This document shows, one piece after another, positions 18,604 through 27,195 of a stretch of DNA of 64,000 nt. Position 1 is the stretch's first letter; each line of letters opens with the position of its first letter. This DNA comes from an uncultured Ignavibacteriota bacterium (GTDB lineage Bacteria; Bacteroidota; Ignavibacteria; UBA10030; UBA8401), in the NCBI GenBank assembly GCA_903861125.1, contig CAIOTF010000042.1, positions 1-64,000 on the forward strand, in the 5' to 3' direction. Below the pieces are notes generated by a model, which saw only the letters and a list, made by a program, of their open reading frames with translations, was not told the origin of the DNA and did no database searches. The translations under genes were made by a program, and so were the position numbers.

Positions 18604-19275
18604 CTATAATAATTTTTCTTTCAGCAGGTTCACTTCATCAAGATCAGCGATATCGTGCCGGAGGATCGCCGAGGAATGATAATACGCAGAACGTACTTTT
18701 TTTCTCAGCACATCAATGTTCGTGGAACGGATCCCTCCGCCCGGCATAATGCAAATTCTCCCCTGTGATTTTGCCATCAATATGTTCAAAGAATCAATTC
18801 CATCCACCGCAGACAGCGCTTGACCGGAGGTCAGGACCGTCTTAAATCCGCACTCGATCACGTCTTCTAGCGCACGGCTCATATCGGCGCAGACATCGAA
18901 CGCCCGGTGAAATGTACACGGTATTGATCCTGCCAATTTCACCAACTCTTTGCACTGCTTTTTATTGACGCTTCCGTTGGAATGCAATATCCCGAAGACA
19001 AAACCATTCACATGTAATTCTTTGAAATAAAGAATATCTTTCTCCATCATGGAAAATTCTTCGTCAGAATAAACAAAATTTCCGCCGCGAGGTCGGACCA
19101 TGATAGACAGATCGACGGTGATCAATTTCCTTGCCGTTTCAACGGTACCATAATTGGGAGTGACGCCTCCGGCGGAAAGGTCAGCACACAACTCGATCCT
19201 GTCGGCACAACCTTGCTGGGCGATCATGGCCGATTGAAGATTAAAGCAAGCTATTTCGAGTTTTGCTGAATTCAT
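18604..19275 (-). CDS. cutC: CutC family protein
   Basis: A 223-residue TIM-barrel protein of the CutC family, historically linked to copper homeostasis; its enzymatic activity is unsettled. Recognisable motifs are ADRIELCADLSAGGVTPNYG near the N-terminus, MVRPRGGNFVYSDEEF, CTFHRAFDVC and LTSGQA, with MPGGGI near the C-terminus. The ATG at 19275 lies five bases after the stop of the asparaginase gene; the longer frame to 19362 overlaps that gene and is rejected. Confidence 0.93.
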   Translation of the reverse strand: MNSAKLEIACFNLQSAMIAQQGCADRIELCADLSAGGVTPNYGTVETARKLITVDLSIMVRPRGGNFVYSDEEFSMMEKDILYFKELHVNGFVFGILHSNGSVNKKQCKELVKLAGSIPCTFHRAFDVCADMSRALEDVIECGFKTVLTSGQALSAVDGIDSLNILMAKSQGRICIMPGGGIRSTNIDVLRKKVRSAYYHSSAILRHDIADLDEVNLLKEKLL

Positions 19276-19280
19276 ATTCC

Positions 19281-20276
19281 CTATTGTATGGCAAATCCCG
19301 AATCGAGTAAACGGCTCCCGTCCGCAGTACGCACCGCATAATTGAATCCGCTCTGGACACAATATGCTCCGTATTCTCCCCGTTTATTCAATGCAATGAA
19401 ACCAACCTGGATATCCTTAAGATTCTTTTTTCGGTTCGCAGTCAATCGCACCACTCTTTCCACTGCTTCTTTGCACGCCTGTTCCGGCGTTCTTCCCTGA
19501 CGCATCAATTCCACCACCAAATAACAGCCTGCAATCCGAATAACCTCTTCGCCGTGACCCGTAGCGGTAGCCGCACCAACTTCATTATCTACATACAATC
19601 CCGCTCCAATTATCGGGGAATCGCCGACACGTCCATGCATTTTATAGGCCATACCGCTGGTAGTGCATGCACCGGAGAGATCGCCGTTCATATCCATAGC
19701 GATCATACCAATGGTATCGTGATGCTCAATATTGACGACCGGCGCATACTTGCTTTCTTTCAGCCACTCTTTCCATTCTTTTTCCGATTCTTCAACCAGA
19801 AGATTTTCTTTAACAAATCCCTGCGACAATGCAAACTGCAGCGCACCATCCCCCACTAGCATCACATGCGGCGTTTTTTCCATCACCGCGCGTGCAACAG
19901 AAATAGGATGTTTAATATATTCCAGGCATGCAACCGATCCGATGTTCGCATGTTCATCCATAATGCACGCATCGAGAGTCACACGTCCATCCCTGTCCGG
20001 TCTGCCGCCGTAGCCAACGCTCCGCTCTTTCGGATCACCTTCAGGTATTTTTACACCTGCCTCAACAGCATCCAACGCCTTGCCGCCGCTGCTCAGTACA
20101 CTCCAGGCCGCCTCATTCGCTTTAATTCCAAAATTCCATGTGGAGAGGACAATTGGTTTCCCTGCTGCATTTGTGTTCATCATTTTTGATTCCGAGGAAA
20201 ATGATTCCGGCGTATGTGCCAGGAACGCTGCCGATGCAAGAGCGGATGATCTGATGAAAGTTCGTCTGGTTGTCAT
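19281..20276 (-). CDS. Tat-exported N4-(beta-N-acetylglucosaminyl)-L-asparaginase
   Basis: This 331-residue Ntn-hydrolase of the glycosylasparaginase type cleaves the bond between GlcNAc and Asn left after N-glycoprotein breakdown. The precursor cleaves itself before the nucleophile, T188 in HHDTIGMIAMD. Substrate-binding stretches GRVGDSPIIGAGLY and ATGHGEE follow. The N-terminus MTTRRTFIRSSALAS is a twin-arginine signal, so the enzyme is folded before export to the periplasm. It is the first gene before cutC. With the GH47 and GH125 genes 8-11 kb away it may belong to a glycoprotein-salvage set. Confidence 0.93.
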   Translation of the reverse strand: MTTRRTFIRSSALASAAFLAHTPESFSSESKMMNTNAAGKPIVLSTWNFGIKANEAAWSVLSSGGKALDAVEAGVKIPEGDPKERSVGYGGRPDRDGRVTLDACIMDEHANIGSVACLEYIKHPISVARAVMEKTPHVMLVGDGALQFALSQGFVKENLLVEESEKEWKEWLKESKYAPVVNIEHHDTIGMIAMDMNGDLSGACTTSGMAYKMHGRVGDSPIIGAGLYVDNEVGAATATGHGEEVIRIAGCYLVVELMRQGRTPEQACKEAVERVVRLTANRKKNLKDIQVGFIALNKRGEYGAYCVQSGFNYAVRTADGSRLLDSGFAIQ

Positions 20277-20352
20277 TGTCGTCCATCGATTATGAATAAT
20301 TGCCTAATTTTACAAAGAATAAGTGAAACTACAAAGCATACCAAAGAAAAAG

Positions 20353-20542
20353 TTAACTACGGATTTATACGATTCTAAAAAAGCAACCACGGATTTACAC
20401 TGAAAAAACGGAATTGCACGGATAAAAATAAAAATACACGGGTTCACATTGAAAGAACAGATTTACACTGAAAGAACGGAATGACACGGATAAAAAATCA
20501 ACTTTGGATTAACACTGAAAGGACAGATTTGCGCGGATATGA
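20353..20542. repeat. Degenerate repeat array (ACGGATTTACACTGAAAGAACG type)
   Basis: Six or more imperfect units of 20-45 bases follow each other, alternating ACGGATTTACACTGAAA, GAACGGAAT-GCACGGATAAAA and GAACAGATTTACACTGAAA. Related single copies lie at 17955 and around 26363. Unit lengths and sequences vary too much for CRISPR. It fills the space between two minus-strand genes. Confidence 0.8.
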
Positions 20543-20544
20543 AA

Positions 20545-21528
20545 TTATGACGGAAAATTAATTGCGGCTATTTTTAATATTTCAGGAGCAGTGGTAATGC
20601 GTGAGGAGCGCAGCCGTAAATCATGAAGTGATATTTTGAAGGTCATAAGCGGACGGATCAATTCGGCCATATTGTCGCCGAATTCTTTCTGCCGGCATGA
20701 GACATTAATGGTGTTGATGAACGGCGCATACAACGAGAACCACTCCTGCGCGATAAGAATGTGCAGCGACTCATAGACCCGTTCCACAAGCCGTATCTTC
20801 TCGGCTTGCGTCTGCAGCGAGATATTCTTGTCCACAGGATATATGATATTGATCGAGAGTATCCGTTCGGCCGGATCGATCTCAAAATGATCCATCATAG
20901 CAAGAAGCGCATGGTATGATTTGTCCATCAATTGAAAGCGGAATGAAACCGACACATCCGTTATCTGCTTTTCGTTCAAGCGCGAGACCTCATCAAAGTA
21001 TTCCGGCGGGTACTGACGTTTCTTTTCATTCAATTCTTCAATCGACACCTTCTTGAACGTTGTGACCTGCTGATCGAACGGTGTGGCGATCACGTCCTCC
21101 GTAAACGGTTTTCCATGCACTTCCTCATAGATTTTTTTCATTTTATGCGTGCCGATCTTCTCCTGTATATCGACATCACGCAGACGGAAATAGTTTCCGA
21201 AGAACAAGGATACCCTGATATAATTCTTCATCTCAACAAGGTTCATTTTTTCCGGCGGGTCCAGAAATATTTTCACCATGAATCCCGTGATCACAATGGT
21301 CCCGAAGAAAGAATAGAAAGCAAACGGATCGTAAAATAATTGAACTGTCAGGATGAGAACGTGGAGCAGATAGTCCGCAACAAAAAATATGAGGGCATAC
21401 GACATTGCTGTCGAAAATATACGGATACCGAAAGAATGCGAGTTTGATTGATTGACGGCATTGTACAACATCATTAGAACAACATAACATCCGGCAGATC
21501 CGGCAACATCAATTAAAGAAGGAAGCAT
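20545..21528 (-). CDS. Unrecognised membrane-anchored protein
   Basis: The 327-residue protein has three hydrophobic segments in its first 110 residues (about 5-22, 37-58 and 72-88). A mostly soluble C-terminal region of about 220 residues follows, with many charged residues and no cofactor or catalytic motif that I recognise. The soluble part alternates helices and strands and could be a ligand- or partner-binding domain on the cytoplasmic side. It is flanked by repeats on both sides and is not obviously in an operon. No function is proposed. Confidence 0.7.
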   Translation of the reverse strand: MLPSLIDVAGSAGCYVVLMMLYNAVNQSNSHSFGIRIFSTAMSYALIFFVADYLLHVLILTVQLFYDPFAFYSFFGTIVITGFMVKIFLDPPEKMNLVEMKNYIRVSLFFGNYFRLRDVDIQEKIGTHKMKKIYEEVHGKPFTEDVIATPFDQQVTTFKKVSIEELNEKKRQYPPEYFDEVSRLNEKQITDVSVSFRFQLMDKSYHALLAMMDHFEIDPAERILSINIIYPVDKNISLQTQAEKIRLVERVYESLHILIAQEWFSLYAPFINTINVSCRQKEFGDNMAELIRPLMTFKISLHDLRLRSSRITTAPEILKIAAINFPS

Positions 21529-21583
21529 CAGTTAGAGAGAATAATTTTAATAGAAGTGGTCAATAAATAATACTAATCTGTTG

Positions 21584-21643
21584 TCATGCCGAGCGAAGTA
21601 GATCAACAATCCTCTACGAGTCGTAGGCCGCAGGGAGGCATGA
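21584..21643. repeat. Intergenic inverted-repeat element (TCATGCC...GGCATGA)
   Basis: A 7-base inverted repeat (21584-21590 and 21637-21643) encloses CGAGCGAAGTAGATC and CTACGAGTCGTAG, with an internal stem CTACGA/TCGTAG. Such GCCGAGCGAAG-containing palindromes are common intergenic elements in Bacteroidota relatives. Apart from this, I see nothing in 21529-21817. Confidence 0.65.
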
Positions 21644-21817
21644 TTATTTTAAGTTGTCACACTTCCACTCCGCTCAATGTGATAACTTTCAATGAATTCA
21701 GTTTTTGAAACCTTTACTTCTAAATGTAACAAGAATCAATTCCGTTTGCCATGCGTATTCGTATCCGCATGATTAACAGGTTATCTCATTAATCATATAA
21801 ATAATGCGGGGACGACA

Positions 21818-21937
21818 ATGGAAAACTATACCGCAATGGTTGATTTGTTGATTACTTTTCTGTTTATTGCTCCAGACCAAACAGCATCAATGCTTTTGAG
21901 CAATGAGGCCGTGAAACCAGCGGATAATTTCCTGTGA
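21818..21937 (+). CDS. Possible 39-residue small protein or leader upstream of the LysA-like gene
   Basis: An ATG at 21818, preceded by GGGG at a usable distance, opens a 40-codon frame ending at 21937, 15 bases before the LysA-like ATG. The product (MENYTAMVDLLITFLFIAP...) has one short hydrophobic stretch. It could be a small membrane protein, a regulatory leader, or chance. Coding is not proven. Confidence 0.3.
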   Translation: MENYTAMVDLLITFLFIAPDQTASMLLSNEAVKPADNFL

Positions 21938-21952
21938 ATTGATTGGATCTCT

Positions 21953-23086
21953 ATGGTTCATATTGATTATACTTCATTAGCAGAAAAATACGGCACTCCG
22001 CTGTATGTCTATGATACGAAACAGATCGTTGATAATATCCGCCGCATAGCACACTCGCTGAAATACAGGCATTCCTCCATGTATTATGCTGCTATGTGCA
22101 ACAGTCACAAAACTGCGTTATCAATCGTACGTAAGAACGGACTGGGAGTGCAGATCAATTCCGGTCATGAACTACAATTAGTGAAGAAGGCCGGATTCAA
22201 GAACAACTCTATTTCATTTACCTCCACCGGCATCAGTACTGAACTGATGAGTATGCTGATCCGTGACCGCATCCGTGTACATTTGGATTCCGTTGAAGAG
22301 GTTGATAAATTCTGTTCGCTCGTTCAGCACCGGACATTCGGTATCCGCATCCGCATCCCGAAAAGCATCACTTCACATTCTCCTGATGCGACCAATACGA
22401 ACCGATATTCACATATCGGGATTGAACCGAAGGATTTCAGAACCGTTCTGCGAATCGCTTCAGCCGCACACAATTCAATAACGGGCGTGCATGGCTATTT
22501 TGCATCCAATGTGCTGGAACTGACTCCCTTTCAAAATTTTGCACCATTTCTGTGTACCATGGCATCATCGTTTCCGGATCTTGAATATGTAAATTTCGGA
22601 AGCGGATTCGGAATCCCGTACGCACCCGGCCAGCGTGCATTCAATATGAAAAATGTTATGGCACTCTATGGACTGCATACGAAGGCATTATCGCAAAAAT
22701 ACGGCCGTCCGATAGAATTGATGATTGAACCTGGGAGGACAATACTTGCCGATGCCGGCACACTGGTTGTGCAGGTAACGAACATTAAACGCCTGAGCAG
22801 CAAAAAATCTGAAATAGCCGTCGATGCCGGTTTTGCGGAACTTGCACGGCCGCTCGTATACGGAGCATATCATGCAATCTCTGCGGTGAATACTGCAAAA
22901 CGTGAACGCGCTAATTATGATATCCGCGGGAATACCGTATTGCAGAACGATTTTCTCGGTAAGAATAGAATGCTGGAAATGATACGCGAAGGAGATTATC
23001 TTCTTATTAAAAATGTCGGCGCATACGGCGCCGCTATGGCCTCTGGATTTCCGGGAAAGAATATTCCAAAACAAGTTTTCGTGTAA
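21953..23086 (+). CDS. LysA/ornithine-decarboxylase-fold protein lacking the PLP lysine
   Basis: The 377-residue protein follows the whole fold-type III decarboxylase layout (alanine-racemase-like barrel then beta domain). The usual YAVKCN/YAVKAN motif reads YAAMCN, with Met48 (22094-22096) at the position of the lysine that binds PLP. The glycine loop survives as NFGSGFGIPY and the phosphate-binding EPGR is intact, but HIGSQ is degenerate (VHGYFASN). The C-terminal CESGD motif, which gives the catalytic Cys, is NTVLQND. The GAYG...MAS region near the end is intact. It is unlikely to be an ordinary diaminopimelate decarboxylase. A regulatory or new catalytic role is inference. Confidence 0.85.
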   Translation: MVHIDYTSLAEKYGTPLYVYDTKQIVDNIRRIAHSLKYRHSSMYYAAMCNSHKTALSIVRKNGLGVQINSGHELQLVKKAGFKNNSISFTSTGISTELMSMLIRDRIRVHLDSVEEVDKFCSLVQHRTFGIRIRIPKSITSHSPDATNTNRYSHIGIEPKDFRTVLRIASAAHNSITGVHGYFASNVLELTPFQNFAPFLCTMASSFPDLEYVNFGSGFGIPYAPGQRAFNMKNVMALYGLHTKALSQKYGRPIELMIEPGRTILADAGTLVVQVTNIKRLSSKKSEIAVDAGFAELARPLVYGAYHAISAVNTAKRERANYDIRGNTVLQNDFLGKNRMLEMIREGDYLLIKNVGAYGAAMASGFPGKNIPKQVFV

Positions 23087-23203
23087 TACAGCTGCCGCAA
23101 AATATTATACGTATCTCAAAAATACCTGGGTGAATTCATCGCATTTCTCAAACGCAGCTACAACATTCTCCGGCAATAAATATTTTTTTATGCAGTTCGG
23201 AAA

Positions 23204-24748
23204 TTAGAACGGAAATTCCTGAGGCGTAGCTGCCTTCGGTTCCATCCGTTTCTCTTCCCGTTTTTTAGCAATGAGGTGGACAGGATTCGGGGTAACGTAG
23301 ATCGCTTTGCGCGGAGTTGTGGGACAAGCATGTTCGCACGCACCGCAGCCGACACAATATTCGTTTTCGATCTGAGGAATTGTCAATTTCTTTTCATACG
23401 GCACCATCTTCACCGCTTTGGTCGGACAATGTTCCGAGCAGGCACCGCAATCCTTCTTCTTGATCTCAACAATGCAGTCTTCCTTTACAAATGTCACTTT
23501 ACCAAGCTGCACACTTTTTTTCTCCTGCTGCTGAAGGTGCTGAATAGCACCGGTCGGACAGATCTCGCCGCATATCGTGCAGTCGTAATTGCAGTAACTG
23601 ACGTTATAATCCATTTTCGGCTGTAGGATCCCTGCAAAACCATATTCCAGGAACGACGGCTGAAGCACATGGGTTGGGCACGCACTGACGCAAAGATGAC
23701 AAGCTGTGCAGTAACTCTCAAAATGCTCCTGCGTTTTCCCTCCCGGCGGAACAACCGGTTTTGTCTTTGCGTTGGAATATCCTGACACAGTTTTTGTCGT
23801 GTCGACAATATTCGGAACACCCGTTGTTGCAAGCAGCGCGGTTGAAAGGGACATCAGCACTGTGCGGCGGTCAGTATCTTCCTTTTTTGTCATAACGGAA
23901 CGCAGTTTAAACGTATACCCCATTCCATTGGTCGGACAGGAGCCGATGCAGTCAAAACATCCTACGCATGCGGCAAAATCGACACTGTTTTTTTCGCTGT
24001 CGATACACTGGGCACGACAGACACGTTCACACAATCCGCAATCGGTACAGGCATCGTGCTGAATCGTGATCTTGAACAAGGATATCCGGGAGAGAAGACT
24101 TAAAACGCCGCCAACCGGACAGAGCAAATTACAGAAAAGTCTTCCCCGCCATGCCGTTAGTCCGATGATCATGAAAAGAAATGATAGCGGGATGATAATA
24201 TTCCAAAGGTTCATTCCGTTCAGCGGAATTTCCGCAATACCGAAACGATTGGTAGATGTGGCAAGAAGTGCAACAATATTGTTGACGAGGATGATCAATG
24301 GCCGTACGAGTGTCGTCAGAATCCTGCCGTAATTGCTGAATGGCTCCAGCAGGTCAAGCAACACAGCACCTCCGCTGAATGCCGCGATAATACTGAATGC
24401 TGTTACTGAATAAAGAATACGATAATGCGCAGGATGGTACGGATATTTGCGGTGTTTGTATTTCTTCTTTCTGAACCAGATGATGATATCCTGCAGCGTG
24501 CCGAGAGGACAAAGATGCGAACAATATATTCTTCCGAAGAGCAGCGTGAGAATACTCACGAATACAACGCCGATAACAGCAAACCCGAGGGAATATATTG
24601 TACTGATCAACGCGGGAGCAAACTGCAGAGAAACAACGGCGGAACTCCACGACGGTGGAATCCGATTGGTGACATCTAAAAAGATAGCGGTAATAAGAAT
24701 GAAACTGATCGATGCAACAGTGATCCGCAGTGTCCGTAATGTAACCAC
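23204..24748 (-). CDS. Membrane polyferredoxin (NapH/NosR-like) with internal Tat-like motif
   Basis: The 514-residue protein has an N-terminal membrane domain with four or five helices and the two CXXXCP motifs of NapH/NosR/CcoG relatives (C76-C80 and C206-C210). Two ferredoxin motifs follow (CTDCGLCERVC, CVGCFDC...CP). At 294-295 there is a twin arginine (TDRRTVLMS) and a hydrophobic segment, then four more 4Fe-4S motifs, the last being CVGCGACEHACP. The layout suggests electrons pass from the cytoplasmic side to an exported Fe-S domain. It starts two bases before the end of the spacing from the DUF362 gene, so the two are co-transcribed. Confidence 0.88.
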   Translation of the reverse strand: MVTLRTLRITVASISFILITAIFLDVTNRIPPSWSSAVVSLQFAPALISTIYSLGFAVIGVVFVSILTLLFGRIYCSHLCPLGTLQDIIIWFRKKKYKHRKYPYHPAHYRILYSVTAFSIIAAFSGGAVLLDLLEPFSNYGRILTTLVRPLIILVNNIVALLATSTNRFGIAEIPLNGMNLWNIIIPLSFLFMIIGLTAWRGRLFCNLLCPVGGVLSLLSRISLFKITIQHDACTDCGLCERVCRAQCIDSEKNSVDFAACVGCFDCIGSCPTNGMGYTFKLRSVMTKKEDTDRRTVLMSLSTALLATTGVPNIVDTTKTVSGYSNAKTKPVVPPGGKTQEHFESYCTACHLCVSACPTHVLQPSFLEYGFAGILQPKMDYNVSYCNYDCTICGEICPTGAIQHLQQQEKKSVQLGKVTFVKEDCIVEIKKKDCGACSEHCPTKAVKMVPYEKKLTIPQIENEYCVGCGACEHACPTTPRKAIYVTPNPVHLIAKKREEKRMEPKAATPQEFPF

Positions 24749-24749
24749 G

Positions 24750-25676
24750 TTATAACGATATTCTTTTGATATTCAACTGATCGAGTTTCGCGCGGCCGAT
24801 CTTCTGCTCTTCTGCAATTTGTATATACCGCACTTCATTCGGATCGATGCCGAACAGTTTCGCTCCTGCGGCGTCGATGGTTACCATATCCGACGAGATC
24901 AGCATAGATTTCATAGTTACAACATCCTCTTCCGAAACTCCGCGCGGACCGTTTCTCTTCATCACATAATAGGCATCCATAATATTTAAATCCGGCTTGC
25001 GGTACGCGGCAAAGTCGGCAATGCATTGATGAAGATCGTTCTTATGCCATTCGCGCCGGTCCCACACGACTCCCATCATATTCTTCATGGACATTGTCAA
25101 TTTCGTTGAACCGTGGCTTTTCAATATCGGCACGTTGATGAACAGGTCAGACTCAAGGATCAATTCATGTACTTTCGCATTGGTCAGGTTCTTTGCGCCC
25201 GGCACGGAAACGGGATGATAGTAACCTTCAGTGTTTCCGGGGACGATCTTTCCTCCGGCATTCCTTACCGCAGTTTCGATTCCGCTGTTCTTATAACTCC
25301 GCTGCCAGTTGTCGCACGTATTGTCGAACACCACCACCTCTTTCGCTCCTGCGGAATAACATTGCTTCACAATTTCTTCTATCAATTTCGGATTGGTATT
25401 TCCGGCTCGCTCCGGACCAACATCCCAGCCGATGTTCGGTTTCACAAGAACCTTCTGTTCCTTTTTCACATATTTGCCCAGACCGCCGAGCGCCTCCATC
25501 CCTTTGGCAAACATCACATCAGGTTCGCCCCCCTTGATCGCAACAAGATCATACGGAACCGGTCCGGTTTGATTTGCTGATGCATAATACTGGGCCAGCA
25601 GATTCACTCCGGCAACCTTTGCTCCTGTTAGTGCCGAAAACCCGATACCGCTTTTAAGAAACGTTCTGCGATCCAT
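24750..25676 (-). CDS. Tat-exported DUF362 protein
   Basis: The 308-residue protein begins MDRRTFLKSGIGFSALTG, a clear twin-arginine signal. The mature part matches DUF362, with VLVKPNIGWD, VVVFDNTCDNW and LKSHGSTKLTMSMKNMMG as typical stretches. DUF362 proteins are often found beside ferredoxins; their reaction is not well established. This copy has no Fe-S motif of its own. It precedes the polyferredoxin gene by one base, so an electron-transfer partnership in the periplasm is plausible. Confidence 0.9.
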   Translation of the reverse strand: MDRRTFLKSGIGFSALTGAKVAGVNLLAQYYASANQTGPVPYDLVAIKGGEPDVMFAKGMEALGGLGKYVKKEQKVLVKPNIGWDVGPERAGNTNPKLIEEIVKQCYSAGAKEVVVFDNTCDNWQRSYKNSGIETAVRNAGGKIVPGNTEGYYHPVSVPGAKNLTNAKVHELILESDLFINVPILKSHGSTKLTMSMKNMMGVVWDRREWHKNDLHQCIADFAAYRKPDLNIMDAYYVMKRNGPRGVSEEDVVTMKSMLISSDMVTIDAAGAKLFGIDPNEVRYIQIAEEQKIGRAKLDQLNIKRISL

Positions 25677-25849
25677 ACAATGCTCCAGAATAAATTATTT
25701 ACAGCGTGAAAATATTTTTCAGTAATTGCGACCAAACCATTGATAGCTATCAAGCGAATTTTCTATAATGTAAATAAGAGTGGACGATACAGCAATATGT
25801 TATCATCCGATTTTTTCTTTGCGACCAAACAAACGGACATATTTGTCTG

Positions 25850-26278
25850 TTATAAATATTTCTTGATCTCACGAATGATATCGTCATAGTCTGTCTGCGA
25901 GAGTAATATTTTTGTTTCCGGCATCATATCGAACGTACTTCCCCATTTCGGGGCTGATTCATATTTTGGCACAATATGGAAATGGACATGGGGCATTTTA
26001 TCTCCGTAGGCACCGTAGTTGATTTTTTGCGGAGAGAATGCTTTGCTTACCGCAGAGGCGACTTTCGAAACATCGCCGATGAATGCATTTCGGTCCTCTT
26101 CCGTAAGTTCGAAAAGTTCTCTCTTGTGTCCTTTGTTAAAAACAACAACACATCTGCCTTTATAGGTTTGTTCCTTAAACAAATAGAGGACCGATACACT
26201 AAGTTCACCGATCCTGATCATTAGATCCGTCACACGGGTATCGTTTGCACAATACATACAGGGATTGGGAGTTTCCAT
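25850..26278 (-). CDS. HIT family hydrolase
   Basis: The 142-residue protein carries the histidine triad as MPHVHFHIVPKY near residue 100, the nucleotide-binding and catalytic motif of HIT hydrolases/transferases that act on nucleotide phosphoramidates or dinucleoside polyphosphates. An N-terminal CMYC, typical of zinc-binding HIT proteins, is present. It stands alone, with about 170 bases free on each side. Substrate unknown. Confidence 0.92.
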   Translation of the reverse strand: METPNPCMYCANDTRVTDLMIRIGELSVSVLYLFKEQTYKGRCVVVFNKGHKRELFELTEEDRNAFIGDVSKVASAVSKAFSPQKINYGAYGDKMPHVHFHIVPKYESAPKWGSTFDMMPETKILLSQTDYDDIIREIKKYL

Positions 26279-26362
26279 AGGATTCCTTCTTAAAAAAGTG
26301 AGTTCGTACAGTTGTTGTTTTGCGATGGATCAAAATACTTACCATGGAAAGATACTGAAATA

Positions 26363-26436
26363 ACAGATTTGCAATGACAATAAATCAATTCACGGATCTG
26401 TACGTAAAGAACGAATTTACACTAATAAAAAAAATA
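26363..26436. repeat. Intergenic repeat fragment (ACGGATCTGTACGTAAAG type)
   Basis: AACAGATTTGCAATGACA, TTCACGGATCTGTACGTAAAGAACG and AATTTACACTAATAAAA are degenerate copies of the units found at 20353-20542. They lie between the M50-like and HIT genes. Confidence 0.55.
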
Positions 26437-26463
26437 TACAGCATTGCAGAAGCTATATGAACT

Positions 26464-27150
26464 TTACTTTCTGATCAATGTATCAACATAATGGTAAGCA
26501 TGGATACTGTACAACGATATCTCACCATAAAGAAAATAAACAGCAGTTTTCATTCCCGGCCAGCCTGACACCAAATATGTGCCGATCATCGTATAGGTCA
26601 GAATATTTGCAGAAGGAAGAAAACAGAATGAAAAGAATTTCCCGACCTGACGCAGATCGCTTTGTGCGCCGTGCGTTTCGATATACGACGATGTAATGTG
26701 GAATGCAATAGAAACACCAATTGCCATTTCAAGCCAGTAGTTTTGCGCAACAAAAAGCCGGATGGAAAGCAGCAGCACTGTAATTGTTGGAAAAAAATAC
26801 GGCGCAATGGTGATGAGCCAGTTGCCCGGTCCCCCTTTATATACCACATGTCCGCCATTATGCGCCGTCACACGCATCCCTTTCACGGAATGACCTGTTA
26901 GAATGGCAAAAAGTGCATGTGTGCACTCGTGTTCCAGCGTTGAAAAATAGGAGCCAACCGCTTTCCGTTTGAAGAGCAGATGCCACAACAGAAAATAGCC
27001 GGCAAGACCGATCAGGATCGGAGGAAAATTCTGCAGCGAGTAATGCTGTGTCGTAACAAAATTCCATAACAACAAGAGCGACGCAGGCAGCACCCAGGCC
27101 ATGCAAAGCGCAACGGGCCATTTAAGAAAATTGATGATGGAGTTGATCAT
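26464..27150 (-). CDS. M50-like membrane metalloprotease
   Basis: The 228-residue protein has about six membrane helices. The HExxH zinc motif appears as HECTHALFAILTG (near residue 75), in a membrane-embedded setting typical of M50 site-2-type or related proteases. A possible third ligand lies in ETHGAQSDL near residue 160. The protein is short and has no PDZ domain. The substrate is unknown. It could be an M50B-type or another integral-membrane gluzincin. Confidence 0.7.
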   Translation of the reverse strand: MINSIINFLKWPVALCMAWVLPASLLLLWNFVTTQHYSLQNFPPILIGLAGYFLLWHLLFKRKAVGSYFSTLEHECTHALFAILTGHSVKGMRVTAHNGGHVVYKGGPGNWLITIAPYFFPTITVLLLSIRLFVAQNYWLEMAIGVSIAFHITSSYIETHGAQSDLRQVGKFFSFCFLPSANILTYTMIGTYLVSGWPGMKTAVYFLYGEISLYSIHAYHYVDTLIRK

Positions 27151-27195
27151 GCGGGCTCAGAAAACGATCATCGCTGTTGTTAGAATTAAAAACAT

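Noticed and set aside
20353-20542. Second repeat array as CRISPR or coding sequence
   Set aside because: Unit lengths vary from about 20 to 45 bases and there is no fixed spacer; no cas genes and no long frame.
21953-23086. Plain annotation as diaminopimelate decarboxylase
   Set aside because: The PLP lysine is Met, and the catalytic CESGD region is changed, so activity as lysA cannot be assumed.
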